51,311 nt of DNA from NCBI GenBank assembly GCA_016875715.1, contig VGOZ01000015.1, positions 1 to 51,311 of the forward strand. Direction: 5' to 3'. The notes beneath the pieces were generated by a model. The model saw nothing but the letters and a program-made list of their open reading frames with translations, was not told where the DNA came from and made no database searches. The position numbers and the translations under genes are program-made. The first letter of the stretch is position 1. Each line of letters starts with the position of its first letter. Source of the stretch: Chloroflexota bacterium (GTDB lineage: Bacteria > Chloroflexota > UBA6077 > FW602-bin22). Below, in pieces: positions 16,494-24,195 of the stretch.

Positions 16494-17543
16494 TCACGCG
16501 GCACCATCCGCGTGGCCACATGGATAGACCGCAGCCTTGACGATCTCACGGCGAGCCATCCTCTCCAAGAGGCGCTCGACGCCCTCGAGATCGGACCGAT
16601 CCTCGAGTATCGGCTCGACCTGGACCCGCCCGGCGGCGAGGAGGCGGAAAGCGGCCTCGACACTCCGCGGCGTGTGATGGAAGACTCCCCGAACCGTCAG
16701 GGCGTCGTAGTGGAGGCGCCCCGTATCGAAGGTGACAGTTGTTCCGCTCGCGCAACCACCGAAGAGAAGCATGGTGCCTCCCCGTCGCGCGAGCGCCGCC
16801 CCGAGTTCCCACATCTCGGGCAGCCCCGTCGCATCGACAACCAGATCAGGCCCCACTCCGGCGGTCTCGGCCCGAAGCCGTTCCGGGGTCGCGTCGGGCA
16901 CGCCAAGCGCCACGTCGGCGCCCAGCACGGTGGTTTGCGCCAACCGGCGCGTCGAGCGGCCCACGGCGATGATGCGTGATGCACCGGCGAGACGAAGAAC
17001 CTGCACGAAGAGTTGACCGATCGCTCCAGTGGCGCCGAGGATCGCGACTGTTCCGGCCAGGCGGAGTCGAGCCGACTCGACCCCGTGCACCACAGTGGCG
17101 AGCGGTTCGAGCGCCGCCGCGGTGGACGCCGCGAGGTGGTCCGGAATGTGAAACGTATTGGTCCGCACGATCGGCGCGGGGATGCGCGCGCGCTCGGCGA
17201 AGGCACCCCAGTTCAGGTGCTTGTCGAGGTCGTCGCAGAGTCCCGTCTCGCCCTGCTTGCACGCGGAGCACGACCCGCAGGGCGCGGAGTTGGCCGCGGC
17301 GACGCGATCCCCGACGCGAAACCGGTCGACACCCGATCCTACCCGCACGACCGTTCCGGCGAACTCGTGTCCAAACGGCATGGGTGGTTTGAAGAGTCGG
17401 TGCCCACGAAGGTAAGCCTTCAGGTCTGTGCCGCACGTCAGCGCGACATCGACTGCGACGATCAGGTCTCCGGGACCTGGTTCGGGGTCGGGCACATCCA
17501 TCACCGACAGTTGGCCAGGTGCCACGAAGAAGAGAGCCCGCAT
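16494..17543 (-). CDS. Zinc-dependent medium-chain dehydrogenase
   Basis: A 349-residue alcohol/polyol dehydrogenase-like oxidoreductase. The catalytic zinc ligands appear as TCGTD (Cys near residue 37) and GHEF (His near 59). The structural zinc lobe is complete as CGSCSACKQGETGLC near 89-103. The nucleotide fold has GATGAIGQ near 170. Overall it resembles threonine or sorbitol dehydrogenases, but the substrate is not determined. Its ATG overlaps the stop of a second, similar dehydrogenase (TGATG), so the two are made together. They share the catalytic pattern but differ clearly in sequence, so this is not a recent duplication. Confidence 0.88.
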   Translation of the reverse strand: MRALFFVAPGQLSVMDVPDPEPGPGDLIVAVDVALTCGTDLKAYLRGHRLFKPPMPFGHEFAGTVVRVGSGVDRFRVGDRVAAANSAPCGSCSACKQGETGLCDDLDKHLNWGAFAERARIPAPIVRTNTFHIPDHLAASTAAALEPLATVVHGVESARLRLAGTVAILGATGAIGQLFVQVLRLAGASRIIAVGRSTRRLAQTTVLGADVALGVPDATPERLRAETAGVGPDLVVDATGLPEMWELGAALARRGGTMLLFGGCASGTTVTFDTGRLHYDALTVRGVFHHTPRSVEAAFRLLAAGRVQVEPILEDRSDLEGVERLLERMARREIVKAAVYPCGHADGAA

Positions 17544-18553
17544 CAGGCGGGAGCCATCGCGGTGAGCACCATCTTGAGCGACTCGCGATGGGTCGCGGTG
17601 AGACGAAAGGCTTCGGCTGCCTCCTCCAGTGGCAGGACTCGATCGATCAGGCCATCGCAGAACCCCGGGTCCCGGGCGATGATGGACAGTGCGGTCGTGC
17701 CATCATCCACGCCGGCCGAGTAGGAACTCGTGAGCGTGACCTCGCGGAAGAACACTCGATATGGCTGGAACGGCAGTGTCTCATCCGGTCCGGTCGGTCC
17801 GAACTGGAGGAGTGTTCCGCCGGGCGCGACGCGCTCCAGCGCCCACGAGATTGCTCCCGTCGACGCCGGTGTCACGATGACCGTCGGCACGCTCAGCGCG
17901 AGCGCATCCGCGTCCCCAGGTGTCATCGCGCGATCCGCTCCGCTCCGCAGGGCGGCCGCGTGCCTGCTCGGCTCGACTTCGACTACCTCGATCCGTTCCG
18001 CGCCCCAGGCGCGCGCGAGACGCACGTGGAGCAACCCCGTGACCCCGGCTCCCACGACCAGCACGTCCGCGCCGGGATGGAATCCGGCGCGGCGCAGCGA
18101 CCGCACGCAGCAAGCGAGCGGCTCGATGAGCGTGGCCGCGGCATCCAGCAGCGCGTCGGGAAGACGGTGGACTGACGTGGCGACGATCGGCGCGGGCACG
18201 GCGAAGTACTCGGCGAGGCCACCTGGGCGCAGGCGTGTCGCGCGGAACTGGGGGCAGTTCGTCGAAGCGCCACGGCGGCAGAGCGAGCAGATGCCGCACG
18301 GTGCGTGGTGATGGACCCAGACGCGATCGCCGCGGCTCAGTGCTTCGACCCCGTCGCCCGTGTCCACGACGACGCCGACGACTTCGTGGCCAGGGAACAG
18401 CGGCGCACGCGGTCGCATGTACCACTCCAGGACGTCGGAGGCGCAGATCCCACAGGCGCGGAGCGCGACGACCACCTCGCCCGCCGCGGCAGTTGGAGCC
18501 GGGTGGTCGATCAATCGGATGTCGTCGTTCGCGTGATATTGGACGATTCGCAC
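17543..18553 (-). CDS. Zinc-dependent medium-chain dehydrogenase (polyol type)
   Basis: A 336-residue oxidoreductase of the same superfamily as its downstream partner. Catalytic zinc residues are CGICASD (near residue 35) and GHEVVG (near 56); the structural zinc cysteines are CGICSLCRRGASTNC. The Rossmann motif is GAGVTGLLHV. The start is the GTG at 18553, giving MRIVQYHANDDIRL; upstream in-frame codons lie in non-conserved sequence. A TATACT hexamer eight bases before the GTG suggests a nearly leaderless mRNA. The gene is divergent from the CoxD-like gene across only 38 bases. Its substrate is unknown; a sugar alcohol or inositol derivative is a reasonable guess. Confidence 0.87.
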   Translation of the reverse strand: MRIVQYHANDDIRLIDHPAPTAAAGEVVVALRACGICASDVLEWYMRPRAPLFPGHEVVGVVVDTGDGVEALSRGDRVWVHHHAPCGICSLCRRGASTNCPQFRATRLRPGGLAEYFAVPAPIVATSVHRLPDALLDAAATLIEPLACCVRSLRRAGFHPGADVLVVGAGVTGLLHVRLARAWGAERIEVVEVEPSRHAAALRSGADRAMTPGDADALALSVPTVIVTPASTGAISWALERVAPGGTLLQFGPTGPDETLPFQPYRVFFREVTLTSSYSAGVDDGTTALSIIARDPGFCDGLIDRVLPLEEAAEAFRLTATHRESLKMVLTAMAPA

Positions 18554-18561
18554 GGGTCGCC

Positions 18562-18585
18562 AGTATATGGGCGCCTCTCTACAAT
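18562..18585. promoter_or_regulatory. Face-to-face divergent promoters
   Basis: The 38-base gap between the dehydrogenase and the CoxD-like gene holds a minus-strand TATACT (18562-18567) and a plus-strand TACAAT (18580-18585). TACAAT is six bases before the ATG at 18592, and TATACT eight bases before the GTG at 18553. Both transcripts would have little or no leader. Confidence 0.5.
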
Positions 18586-18591
18586 GCCGCG

Positions 18592-19521
18592 ATGCCAGAC
18601 GCCGCCATTCCTCCATCTTCACCGGGTGCCGCGGATCGATTCCCCACAGTGCGCGCGGTGGAGTCCGCGCTCGCGGATAACAGCTATATCGCCGAGCCGG
18701 GTCTCGCGATGGGCATCTTCCTGTCGCTGCGGCTCGGAAAGCCACTTCTCCTCGAGGGCGAAGCGGGTGTCGGCAAGACGGAGATCGCCAAGGTTCTGGC
18801 GCGCTCGCTGGATGGGGATCTGATTCGGCTGCAGTGCTATGAGGGCATCGACGTCGCGAGCGCGGTGTACGAGTGGAACTACCTCCGGCAGATCCTCCAC
18901 CTCCGAGCCGCCGAGTCGGATCACACGCCGGGTGCCGACCGCGTGCAGAGCGTCTTTGGCGAGCAGTTCCTACTCAAGCGACCCCTGCTCCAGGCGCTGG
19001 AGGATCGCGGTCGCCCCGTGGTTCTGCTCATCGATGAGATCGATCGTGCGGACGATGAGTTCGAGGCTTTCCTGCTGGAACTCCTCTCCGATTTTCAGGT
19101 CACGATCCCCGAGCTCGGGACGATCGCGGCTTGCTCGCTGCCCGCGGTCGTGCTCACGTCGAATCGGACCCGGGAGATCCACGACGCTCTCAAACGACGG
19201 TGCATTTACCAGTGGATTGACTACCCGACACTCGACAAGGAGATGCGCATCGTCGCCGTGCGCGTACCGGATCTGCCGCGGGCGCTAGCCGGTCAGATCG
19301 TGTCCTTCGTCCAGGGGTTGCGCCAGCAGGATCTCTACAAGCTGCCCGGTGTGGCGGAGACCCTCGATTGGGCGAGGGCCCTCCTGGCGCTCGGAGAAAC
19401 GGAGCTCCGTGAGAATGTCGTGATCGAATCGCTGGGTTGCCTCCTGAAATACCAGGAGGATCTCAAGGCTGTTGAGGGCGATGCGCTTCGCCGCCTGATC
19501 GGAACGGCGCGGGCGGCCTGA
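18592..19521 (+). CDS. MoxR-family AAA+ ATPase, CoxD-like
   Basis: A 309-residue AAA+ ATPase with Walker A GEAGVGKTE near residue 57, the CoxD-type block LQCYEGIDVASAVYEWNY near 80, Walker B VVLLIDEIDRAD near 143 and sensor 1 VVLTSNRTRE near 183. CoxD proteins insert or mature the active site of carbon monoxide dehydrogenase-type molybdenum enzymes together with CoxE. The next gene is a CoxE-like VWA protein, so the pair is intact. No molybdenum hydroxylase subunits or other cox genes lie in the window. The pair may serve an enzyme encoded elsewhere or a different client. The start is probably leaderless. Confidence 0.92.
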   Translation: MPDAAIPPSSPGAADRFPTVRAVESALADNSYIAEPGLAMGIFLSLRLGKPLLLEGEAGVGKTEIAKVLARSLDGDLIRLQCYEGIDVASAVYEWNYLRQILHLRAAESDHTPGADRVQSVFGEQFLLKRPLLQALEDRGRPVVLLIDEIDRADDEFEAFLLELLSDFQVTIPELGTIAACSLPAVVLTSNRTREIHDALKRRCIYQWIDYPTLDKEMRIVAVRVPDLPRALAGQIVSFVQGLRQQDLYKLPGVAETLDWARALLALGETELRENVVIESLGCLLKYQEDLKAVEGDALRRLIGTARAA

Positions 19522-19528
19522 GGCCGCC
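19512..19528 (+). promoter_or_regulatory. Hairpin with the stop codon in its loop
   Basis: GGCGGCC and GGCCGCC flank TGA, so a 7-base-pair GC hairpin carries the CoxD-like gene's stop codon in its loop. It ends immediately before the ATG of the VWA gene at 19529. A ribosome reaching the stop would open it, which could couple translation of the two genes. No Shine-Dalgarno sequence is visible for the VWA gene. Confidence 0.55.
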
Positions 19529-20839
19529 ATGGTATACGGGGTTGGTCCGACGGCCGAGCACACCCGCCGGCTTGTCACACGCGGCATCACCGTCTATCGG
19601 CTGACCCGCAACTGCCTGATCTTCGGCCGGCTGCTTCGTTCGCTGGGCCTGCCGATGACCGCCGGCCGGGAGATGGAGTTTCTTCGCGCGTTGCAGATTG
19701 TGGACGTCGGTCGGCGGGCCGATGTCTACCACACCGCCCGCTCCCTCTTCGTCAGCCACCGCGATCACGTTGCGGTCTTCGATCGCGCGTTCGACCTGTT
19801 CTTCACCTGGCTCGGCGCGGAGTGGCGTCCCCCCGACGCAAGCGAGTCCTCCGGGGCCGATAACCGCCCGGACGGTCCCGAGGCCGAGGAGGAGGGGATC
19901 GAGTCGGAGAGCATCAGCACGATTCAGATGAAGGCCGAGGCCGCGGCCTCCCCCGTCGCGCCGGAGAAGGAGGAGGAGCGCGAGGCGCGCGGAGACGAGC
20001 AGGCCGATGCGCAGACGTACAGCGCAATCGAGGTGTTGCGCAACAAGGACTTCGACCGTTACACCCCTGAAGAGCAGGCCCGCGTGCGCGACCTCATGCG
20101 ACAGTTGCGGCTCCGCCCGAGTACGAGGCGCACGCGTCGAAAAGTCCCCTCGCCCCACGGGCAGCACCTCGACATGCGCGCCGTCGTCCGCGGGATGTAT
20201 CGGACCGGTGGTGAGCCGATCGTCCTTTCGTTCAGGCGGCAGAAGCTGAAGCGACGTAAGCTTGTGCTGATCTGCGATATCTCTGGCTCGATGGAGCGCT
20301 ACTCGAGGGTGCTGCTGCAGTTCCTCCACGGTGCCCGTCAGGGCATGCGCAACGTCGAGGTCTTCGTCTTCGGCACGCGCCTCACCCGCGTGACGCGGGA
20401 TCTCGGATCGCGGCAGGTCGATGCGGCGCTCGATCACATCTCGCGACGGGTTCAGGATTTTGCCGGTGGCACCCGCATCGGTCGGAGCCTGCACGATTTC
20501 AACCGTACCTGGGCCCGGCGGGTACTCGGCCAGAGCGCGGTCTGTATCCTGATCTCCGACGGGTGGGACCGTGGAGATCCACGTATCCTTCGCCAGGAGA
20601 TGGAGCACCTCCAGCGCACGAGCTTCCGCCTCATCTGGCTCAACCCGTTGCTGGGATTGCCGGAGTACCAGCCCGTCACTCTCGGGATGCGTACGGCGCT
20701 GGAGTTCGTCGACGACTTCATGCCGGCGCATAACCTCGCGTCGTTGGAAAATCTGGCACGCCGCCTGTCGGCTCTCGAAGCGCGACGACCAGTCAGACGG
20801 CAGAACGCAACCGCGCCCCTGCCCGCGGGAATCCGCTGA
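19529..20839 (+). CDS. VWA domain protein, CoxE-like
   Basis: A 436-residue cytoplasmic protein. The N-terminal part (residues 1-95) is helical and typical of CoxE. A long acidic low-complexity linker (about 95-160, rich in Glu, Ser, Ala) follows. The C-terminal von Willebrand A domain begins near 245 and has an intact metal site: CDISGSMERYS, then GGTRIG near 310 and ISDGWDRGD near 337. Such proteins work with a MoxR ATPase, here the gene just upstream, to remodel a client enzyme. The short gap and the intervening hairpin suggest coupled translation. A VOC gene follows three bases after the stop. Confidence 0.9.
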   Translation: MVYGVGPTAEHTRRLVTRGITVYRLTRNCLIFGRLLRSLGLPMTAGREMEFLRALQIVDVGRRADVYHTARSLFVSHRDHVAVFDRAFDLFFTWLGAEWRPPDASESSGADNRPDGPEAEEEGIESESISTIQMKAEAAASPVAPEKEEEREARGDEQADAQTYSAIEVLRNKDFDRYTPEEQARVRDLMRQLRLRPSTRRTRRKVPSPHGQHLDMRAVVRGMYRTGGEPIVLSFRRQKLKRRKLVLICDISGSMERYSRVLLQFLHGARQGMRNVEVFVFGTRLTRVTRDLGSRQVDAALDHISRRVQDFAGGTRIGRSLHDFNRTWARRVLGQSAVCILISDGWDRGDPRILRQEMEHLQRTSFRLIWLNPLLGLPEYQPVTLGMRTALEFVDDFMPAHNLASLENLARRLSALEARRPVRRQNATAPLPAGIR

Positions 20840-20841
20840 GC

Positions 20842-21243
20842 ATGGGACTGGCTGTTGGAATCTCCGAGATCGTTCTCGCGTGTCACGATCAGGCGCGCAC
20901 GCTTGCGTTCTACAAGGACCTGCTCGGGTTCCCCTTGATCTCACCGCCAGACGTGCCCGGACCGCGGTTCCTCCGGGTCGCCGACGGCGCCGGTGGCATA
21001 CCCCAGATGATCGTCCTCGTGCCCCTGCCGGCCGGATCCCCTCCGTTCTCGGTGTCCCGGCCACTCCACCATCTTGCGCTGACGCTAGAGTCCGCCGACT
21101 TCGACAAGCAGGCACGCGTGCTGCGCACGGCGGGTCTGGAGATCCGCACCGGAGCGCATCCTGTGATCCCCTCACGAACGATGTATGTCACCGATCCGGA
21201 GGGGAACGAGGTCGAGTTCATCTGTCGGAGGGCGGAGACGTGA
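20842..21243 (+). CDS. VOC-family (glyoxalase-like) protein
   Basis: A 133-residue protein of the vicinal oxygen chelate superfamily, with paired beta-alpha-beta-beta-beta modules. The first starts at ISEIVLACHDQARTLAFYKDLLGFPL. The second runs from LHHLALTLES near residue 74 to YVTDPEGNEVEFICR at the end. The His near 74 and the Glu near 127 are plausible metal ligands. Substrates of this superfamily range from methylglyoxal adducts to aromatic diols and antibiotics, so none is assigned. The stop overlaps the start of the FAH-family gene (GTGA), hinting that both act in one catabolic step series. Confidence 0.85.
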   Translation: MGLAVGISEIVLACHDQARTLAFYKDLLGFPLISPPDVPGPRFLRVADGAGGIPQMIVLVPLPAGSPPFSVSRPLHHLALTLESADFDKQARVLRTAGLEIRTGAHPVIPSRTMYVTDPEGNEVEFICRRAET

Positions 21244-22148
21244 GATTCGGTCAGATCAGGCTGCCGAACGGTGACCTGCACGCCTTTGTTGCGCAGGGTT
21301 CGCGGGCCATCGACATCGCCGACACGGCTCGATCGCTCACGACGATCGGCGACTACTTCGATCTGGCGCTGGCGCGCGGCGTCATGGTCCGTGACGCGAT
21401 CGAGCAGGCCGCCGGCCGGGGTGGACCGACGTACGATCTCGACACGCTTCTCGCCGGCGAGGCGGACAAAGGTGCCCGCCTGGCGATCCCTCTCACACCA
21501 CGCGACGCCTGGGGCTGTGGTGTGACGTACAAGCGGAGTGCCGAGTTCCGCGATCAAGATGCATCGGGTGGCGTGCGCGGAATCTACGACTACGTCTACT
21601 CGGCTGCCCGGCCGGAGACGTTTTACAAAGGGGGTGCGGCGCACGCCGTGGGACCGTACGACGCGATCGGCATCCGTCGTGACTCGACGTATACCGCGCC
21701 CGAGCCGGAACTCGCTCTGATTTTGGACCGGTGTGGCACCACCGTCGGCCTCACGTGCGCCAACGATGTCTCCGCGTGGGATATCGAACGCGAGAACCCA
21801 CTCTACCTGCCGCAGAGCAAGGTGTTCCGAGGATGCCTGGCGATTGGGCCTGTCATCGTGACCCCGGATGAAGTCGGCGACGGTACCAATCTGGATCTCC
21901 GATGCCGGATCGTGCGCGATGGCGCTGCGATCCTCGATGGAGGCGTGAATACATCGAGAATCGGTCGCTCGCTGGACGAACTGATCGAGTATCTGACCCG
22001 CGATAACCCAATCGGTAATGGGACGGTACTCTGCACCGGGACCGGGGTGATCGCTGAGCGAGAGCACGCTCTGCGCTCCGGCGATCGTGTCGAGATCGAT
22101 ATCGCCGGGATCGGGCTTTTGGTGAACCTCGTCGAGCGACTGGTATAG
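21240..22148 (+). CDS. Fumarylacetoacetate hydrolase family protein
   Basis: A 302-residue protein of the FAH superfamily, metal-dependent hydrolases, hydratases or decarboxylases of 2-oxo acids. The N-terminal part is variable. The catalytic domain begins near residue 90 (WGCGVTYKRS). Metal ligands are visible in APEPELAL (two Glu near 153) and in ANDVSAWDIE near 175, followed by PLYLPQSKVF. The GTG at 21240 overlaps the VOC stop and gives a normal length. The final TAG lies inside a TATAGT hexamer that may be the promoter of the downstream T-box and thrS. The exact reaction is not assigned; sugar-acid or aromatic catabolism is typical. Confidence 0.88.
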   Translation: MRFGQIRLPNGDLHAFVAQGSRAIDIADTARSLTTIGDYFDLALARGVMVRDAIEQAAGRGGPTYDLDTLLAGEADKGARLAIPLTPRDAWGCGVTYKRSAEFRDQDASGGVRGIYDYVYSAARPETFYKGGAAHAVGPYDAIGIRRDSTYTAPEPELALILDRCGTTVGLTCANDVSAWDIERENPLYLPQSKVFRGCLAIGPVIVTPDEVGDGTNLDLRCRIVRDGAAILDGGVNTSRIGRSLDELIEYLTRDNPIGNGTVLCTGTGVIAEREHALRSGDRVEIDIAGIGLLVNLVERLV

Positions 22149-22149
22149 T
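22144..22149 (+). promoter_or_regulatory. Candidate -10 box for the thrS T-box transcript
   Basis: TATAGT overlaps the last codons of the FAH-family gene. TTGGTG at 22119-22124 could serve as -35, with a long 19-base spacer. Transcription would then start about 20 bases before the T-box stem I. Confidence 0.45.
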
Positions 22150-22164
22150 CCGGGCGACAACTTC

Positions 22165-22407
22165 ATCGCGAGACGGGTGGAGAGCGCCACCGTCGGCGAC
22201 GGCTCAGAGAGTGAACGCCACCGGCTGCAAGCGTTCACCGCGTCGCGGCGGTTTGGACACCATTCATCCACGCTCTCCCGCGTGCGCGGCGGTCGATCAC
22301 CGTTATCGGATCGCATAGAGTGCGGCGTCGCCGAGCGCGCGCCGAACCAGGGTGGAACCGCGTGAGACGGCACCACGCCCCTTGGGCGTGGTGCCGTCTT
22401 GTTCTTT
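22165..22407 (+). promoter_or_regulatory. Threonine T-box riboswitch
   Basis: A complete T-box leader that senses uncharged tRNA-Thr. Stem I closes with GGAGAGCG (22179-22186) pairing with CGCTCTCC (22271-22278). AGAGAG lies at 22206-22211, and the apical hairpin GTGAACGC/GCGTTCAC (22211-22238) carries GGCTGCAA in its loop. The specifier reads GGAC-ACC-A, with ACC (threonine) at 22259-22261. The hallmark AGGGTGGAACCGCG is at 22349-22362, followed by a strong terminator. Uncharged tRNA should stabilise the antiterminator and allow thrS transcription. Confidence 0.96.
22367..22407 (+). terminator. Intrinsic terminator of the T-box
   Basis: ACGGCACCACGCCC pairs perfectly with GGGCGTGGTGCCGT across a CTT loop, followed by CTTGTTCTTT. 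Its 5' arm lies just after the T-box sequence, so terminator and antiterminator exclude each other. It is the clearest intrinsic terminator in the window. Confidence 0.95.
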
Positions 22408-22421
22408 GAGGAGGTTCGCCC

Positions 22422-24191
22422 GTGAACGATCTCGAGCGTATGCGCCACTCGGCAGCCCATGTGATGGCCCGCGCCGTAGTGGATCTGATCCCCGGAGCGC
22501 TGGTGGCGATCGGCCCTCCGATCGACGATGGTTTCTACTATGACTTCGCGCTTCCCCGTGAACTGACGCCAGCCGACTTCCCTGAGATCGAGCGCAGAAT
22601 GCGCGATCAGATCGCCGCGCACTTGCCATTCATCCACGAGACCTGGTCGGTGGAGCGCGCCCGTGCGCATTTCGATGCGCTGGGGGAGCGGTACAAAGTC
22701 GAACTAATCGACGACCTCGTCCGCAACGAGAGCGTTCGGGATGTCGGCATCTACCAGCACGGCGACTTCCTCGATCTGTGCCGTGGACCACATGTCCGAT
22801 CGACCGCCGAGATCGGCGCGATCCGCGTTCTGCGCACGGCCGGAGCGTACTGGCGCGGCGATGCCAGGCGCGAGCAATTGACCCGCGTCTACGCGACCGC
22901 GTGGTCTTCCGAGGAGGAACTCGAGGCCTACCTCGCTCGGATCGAGGAGGCGCGCCGCCGCGATCATCGGGTGCTTGGCCGGCAACTCGAACTCTATTCG
23001 TTCCATGAGGAGAGTCCGGGCAGCGCGTTCTGGCTGCCGAACGGTGCCCTGCTGCGCCAGATCATCGAGGACTTCGTGCGTGCCGAGCACCGCAAGCGCG
23101 GTTACCGGGAAGTGCGGACGCCCCTCATCCTGGACCGGTCGCTCTGGGAGCGCTCCGGCCACTGGGCTCTGTACAAGGGCAACATGTTCGTGACCGAGGC
23201 CGAAGATCGGGAGTACGGCATCAAGCCGATGAACTGCATCGGTGCCTATCTCATCTATGGAGAGAAACTGCACTCGTTCCGCGAACTGCCTCTCCGTTTG
23301 GCCGAACTGACCGGAGTTCTTCATCGTAACGAACTGTCCGGTACGCTCGCCGGCCTCTTCCGCGTCCGGCAATTCGTTCAGGACGACACCCACATCTTCG
23401 TGTCGCCCGAAGGCCTGGAGGAGGAGCTCGGCAGGGTCATCGACTTCGGCCTGTATCTCCTTCGGGCATTCGGCTTCGCGTCCTTCGACATCGGCCTCTC
23501 CGTACGCGATCCGGCAAACACCGAGAAGTTCCTCGGCACCGACGAGCAGTGGTCGAATGCGGAGGCCGCACTGAGCCGGCTCGCCGCAAGCCGAGGTCTG
23601 GAACCGAAGGTCATGTTCGGAGAGGCGAAGTTCTACGGCCCGTCGCTGGACATCCACGTGCGCGATGTCCTCGGGCGACCGTGGCAATGTACGACGATCC
23701 AGATCGACTTCAATGCCCCGGAGCGGTTCGACCTGGAGTTCATCGGCTCCGATGGTGGACGGCATCGGCCGGTCGTGATCCATCGTGCTCTCATTGGTTC
23801 CTACGAGCGATTCATTGGCGTGCTGGTCGAGCACTATGCCGGCGCGTTCCCTCTCTGGCTCTCGCCGCTTCAGGTGATCGTGCTGCCGATCGCCGACCGC
23901 CACAACGAGTATGCCCGCTCGATTGAAGCCCAGTTGGCCGAGCGCGGCATCCGGGTGCAGGTGGACGATCGCCGGGAGAAGCTACAGGCGCGCATACGCG
24001 ACGCGCAGCTGATGAAGGTGCCCTTGATGCTGGTCCTAGGCGATCGCGAGGTCCAGGAGCACACCGTTTCACTCCGACTGCGATCGGGTGAGACCGAGGC
24101 GGTGGTCTCGGTCTCCGGGCTTCTGACGCGGATCGTCCGGGCGGTAGAGGATCGTGCGATCACACTCGAGGTGCCGACGGGGCCGGGCTGA
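22422..24191 (+). CDS. thrS: Threonyl-tRNA synthetase without TGS domain
   Basis: A 589-residue ThrRS. It starts with GTG after a good GAGGAG site and begins directly with the editing domain, lacking the N-terminal TGS domain of the classical enzyme (about 640 residues). Editing residues are present: HSAAH at residues 9-13 and CRGPH near 120. The class II catalytic core keeps the zinc ligands in MNC, DDTHIF and HRAL. Motif 2 follows as VLHRNELSGTLAGLFRVRQF. The usual MNCPGH reads MNCIGA, an uncommon change next to a zinc-binding cysteine. The anticodon-binding domain is at about 480-580. Expression is controlled by the T-box upstream. Confidence 0.96.
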   Translation: MNDLERMRHSAAHVMARAVVDLIPGALVAIGPPIDDGFYYDFALPRELTPADFPEIERRMRDQIAAHLPFIHETWSVERARAHFDALGERYKVELIDDLVRNESVRDVGIYQHGDFLDLCRGPHVRSTAEIGAIRVLRTAGAYWRGDARREQLTRVYATAWSSEEELEAYLARIEEARRRDHRVLGRQLELYSFHEESPGSAFWLPNGALLRQIIEDFVRAEHRKRGYREVRTPLILDRSLWERSGHWALYKGNMFVTEAEDREYGIKPMNCIGAYLIYGEKLHSFRELPLRLAELTGVLHRNELSGTLAGLFRVRQFVQDDTHIFVSPEGLEEELGRVIDFGLYLLRAFGFASFDIGLSVRDPANTEKFLGTDEQWSNAEAALSRLAASRGLEPKVMFGEAKFYGPSLDIHVRDVLGRPWQCTTIQIDFNAPERFDLEFIGSDGGRHRPVVIHRALIGSYERFIGVLVEHYAGAFPLWLSPLQVIVLPIADRHNEYARSIEAQLAERGIRVQVDDRREKLQARIRDAQLMKVPLMLVLGDREVQEHTVSLRLRSGETEAVVSVSGLLTRIVRAVEDRAITLEVPTGPG

Positions 24192-24195
24192 TCGG

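Noticed and set aside
16494-18553. Recent tandem duplication of the two dehydrogenases
   Set aside because: They share only the zinc and Rossmann motifs; the remaining sequence differs too much.
19463-21175. Long minus-strand open frame (about 570 codons) opposite the CoxE-like and VOC genes
   Set aside because: It has no recognisable domain and lies fully opposite two well-supported genes. GC-rich codon bias creates such mirror frames.
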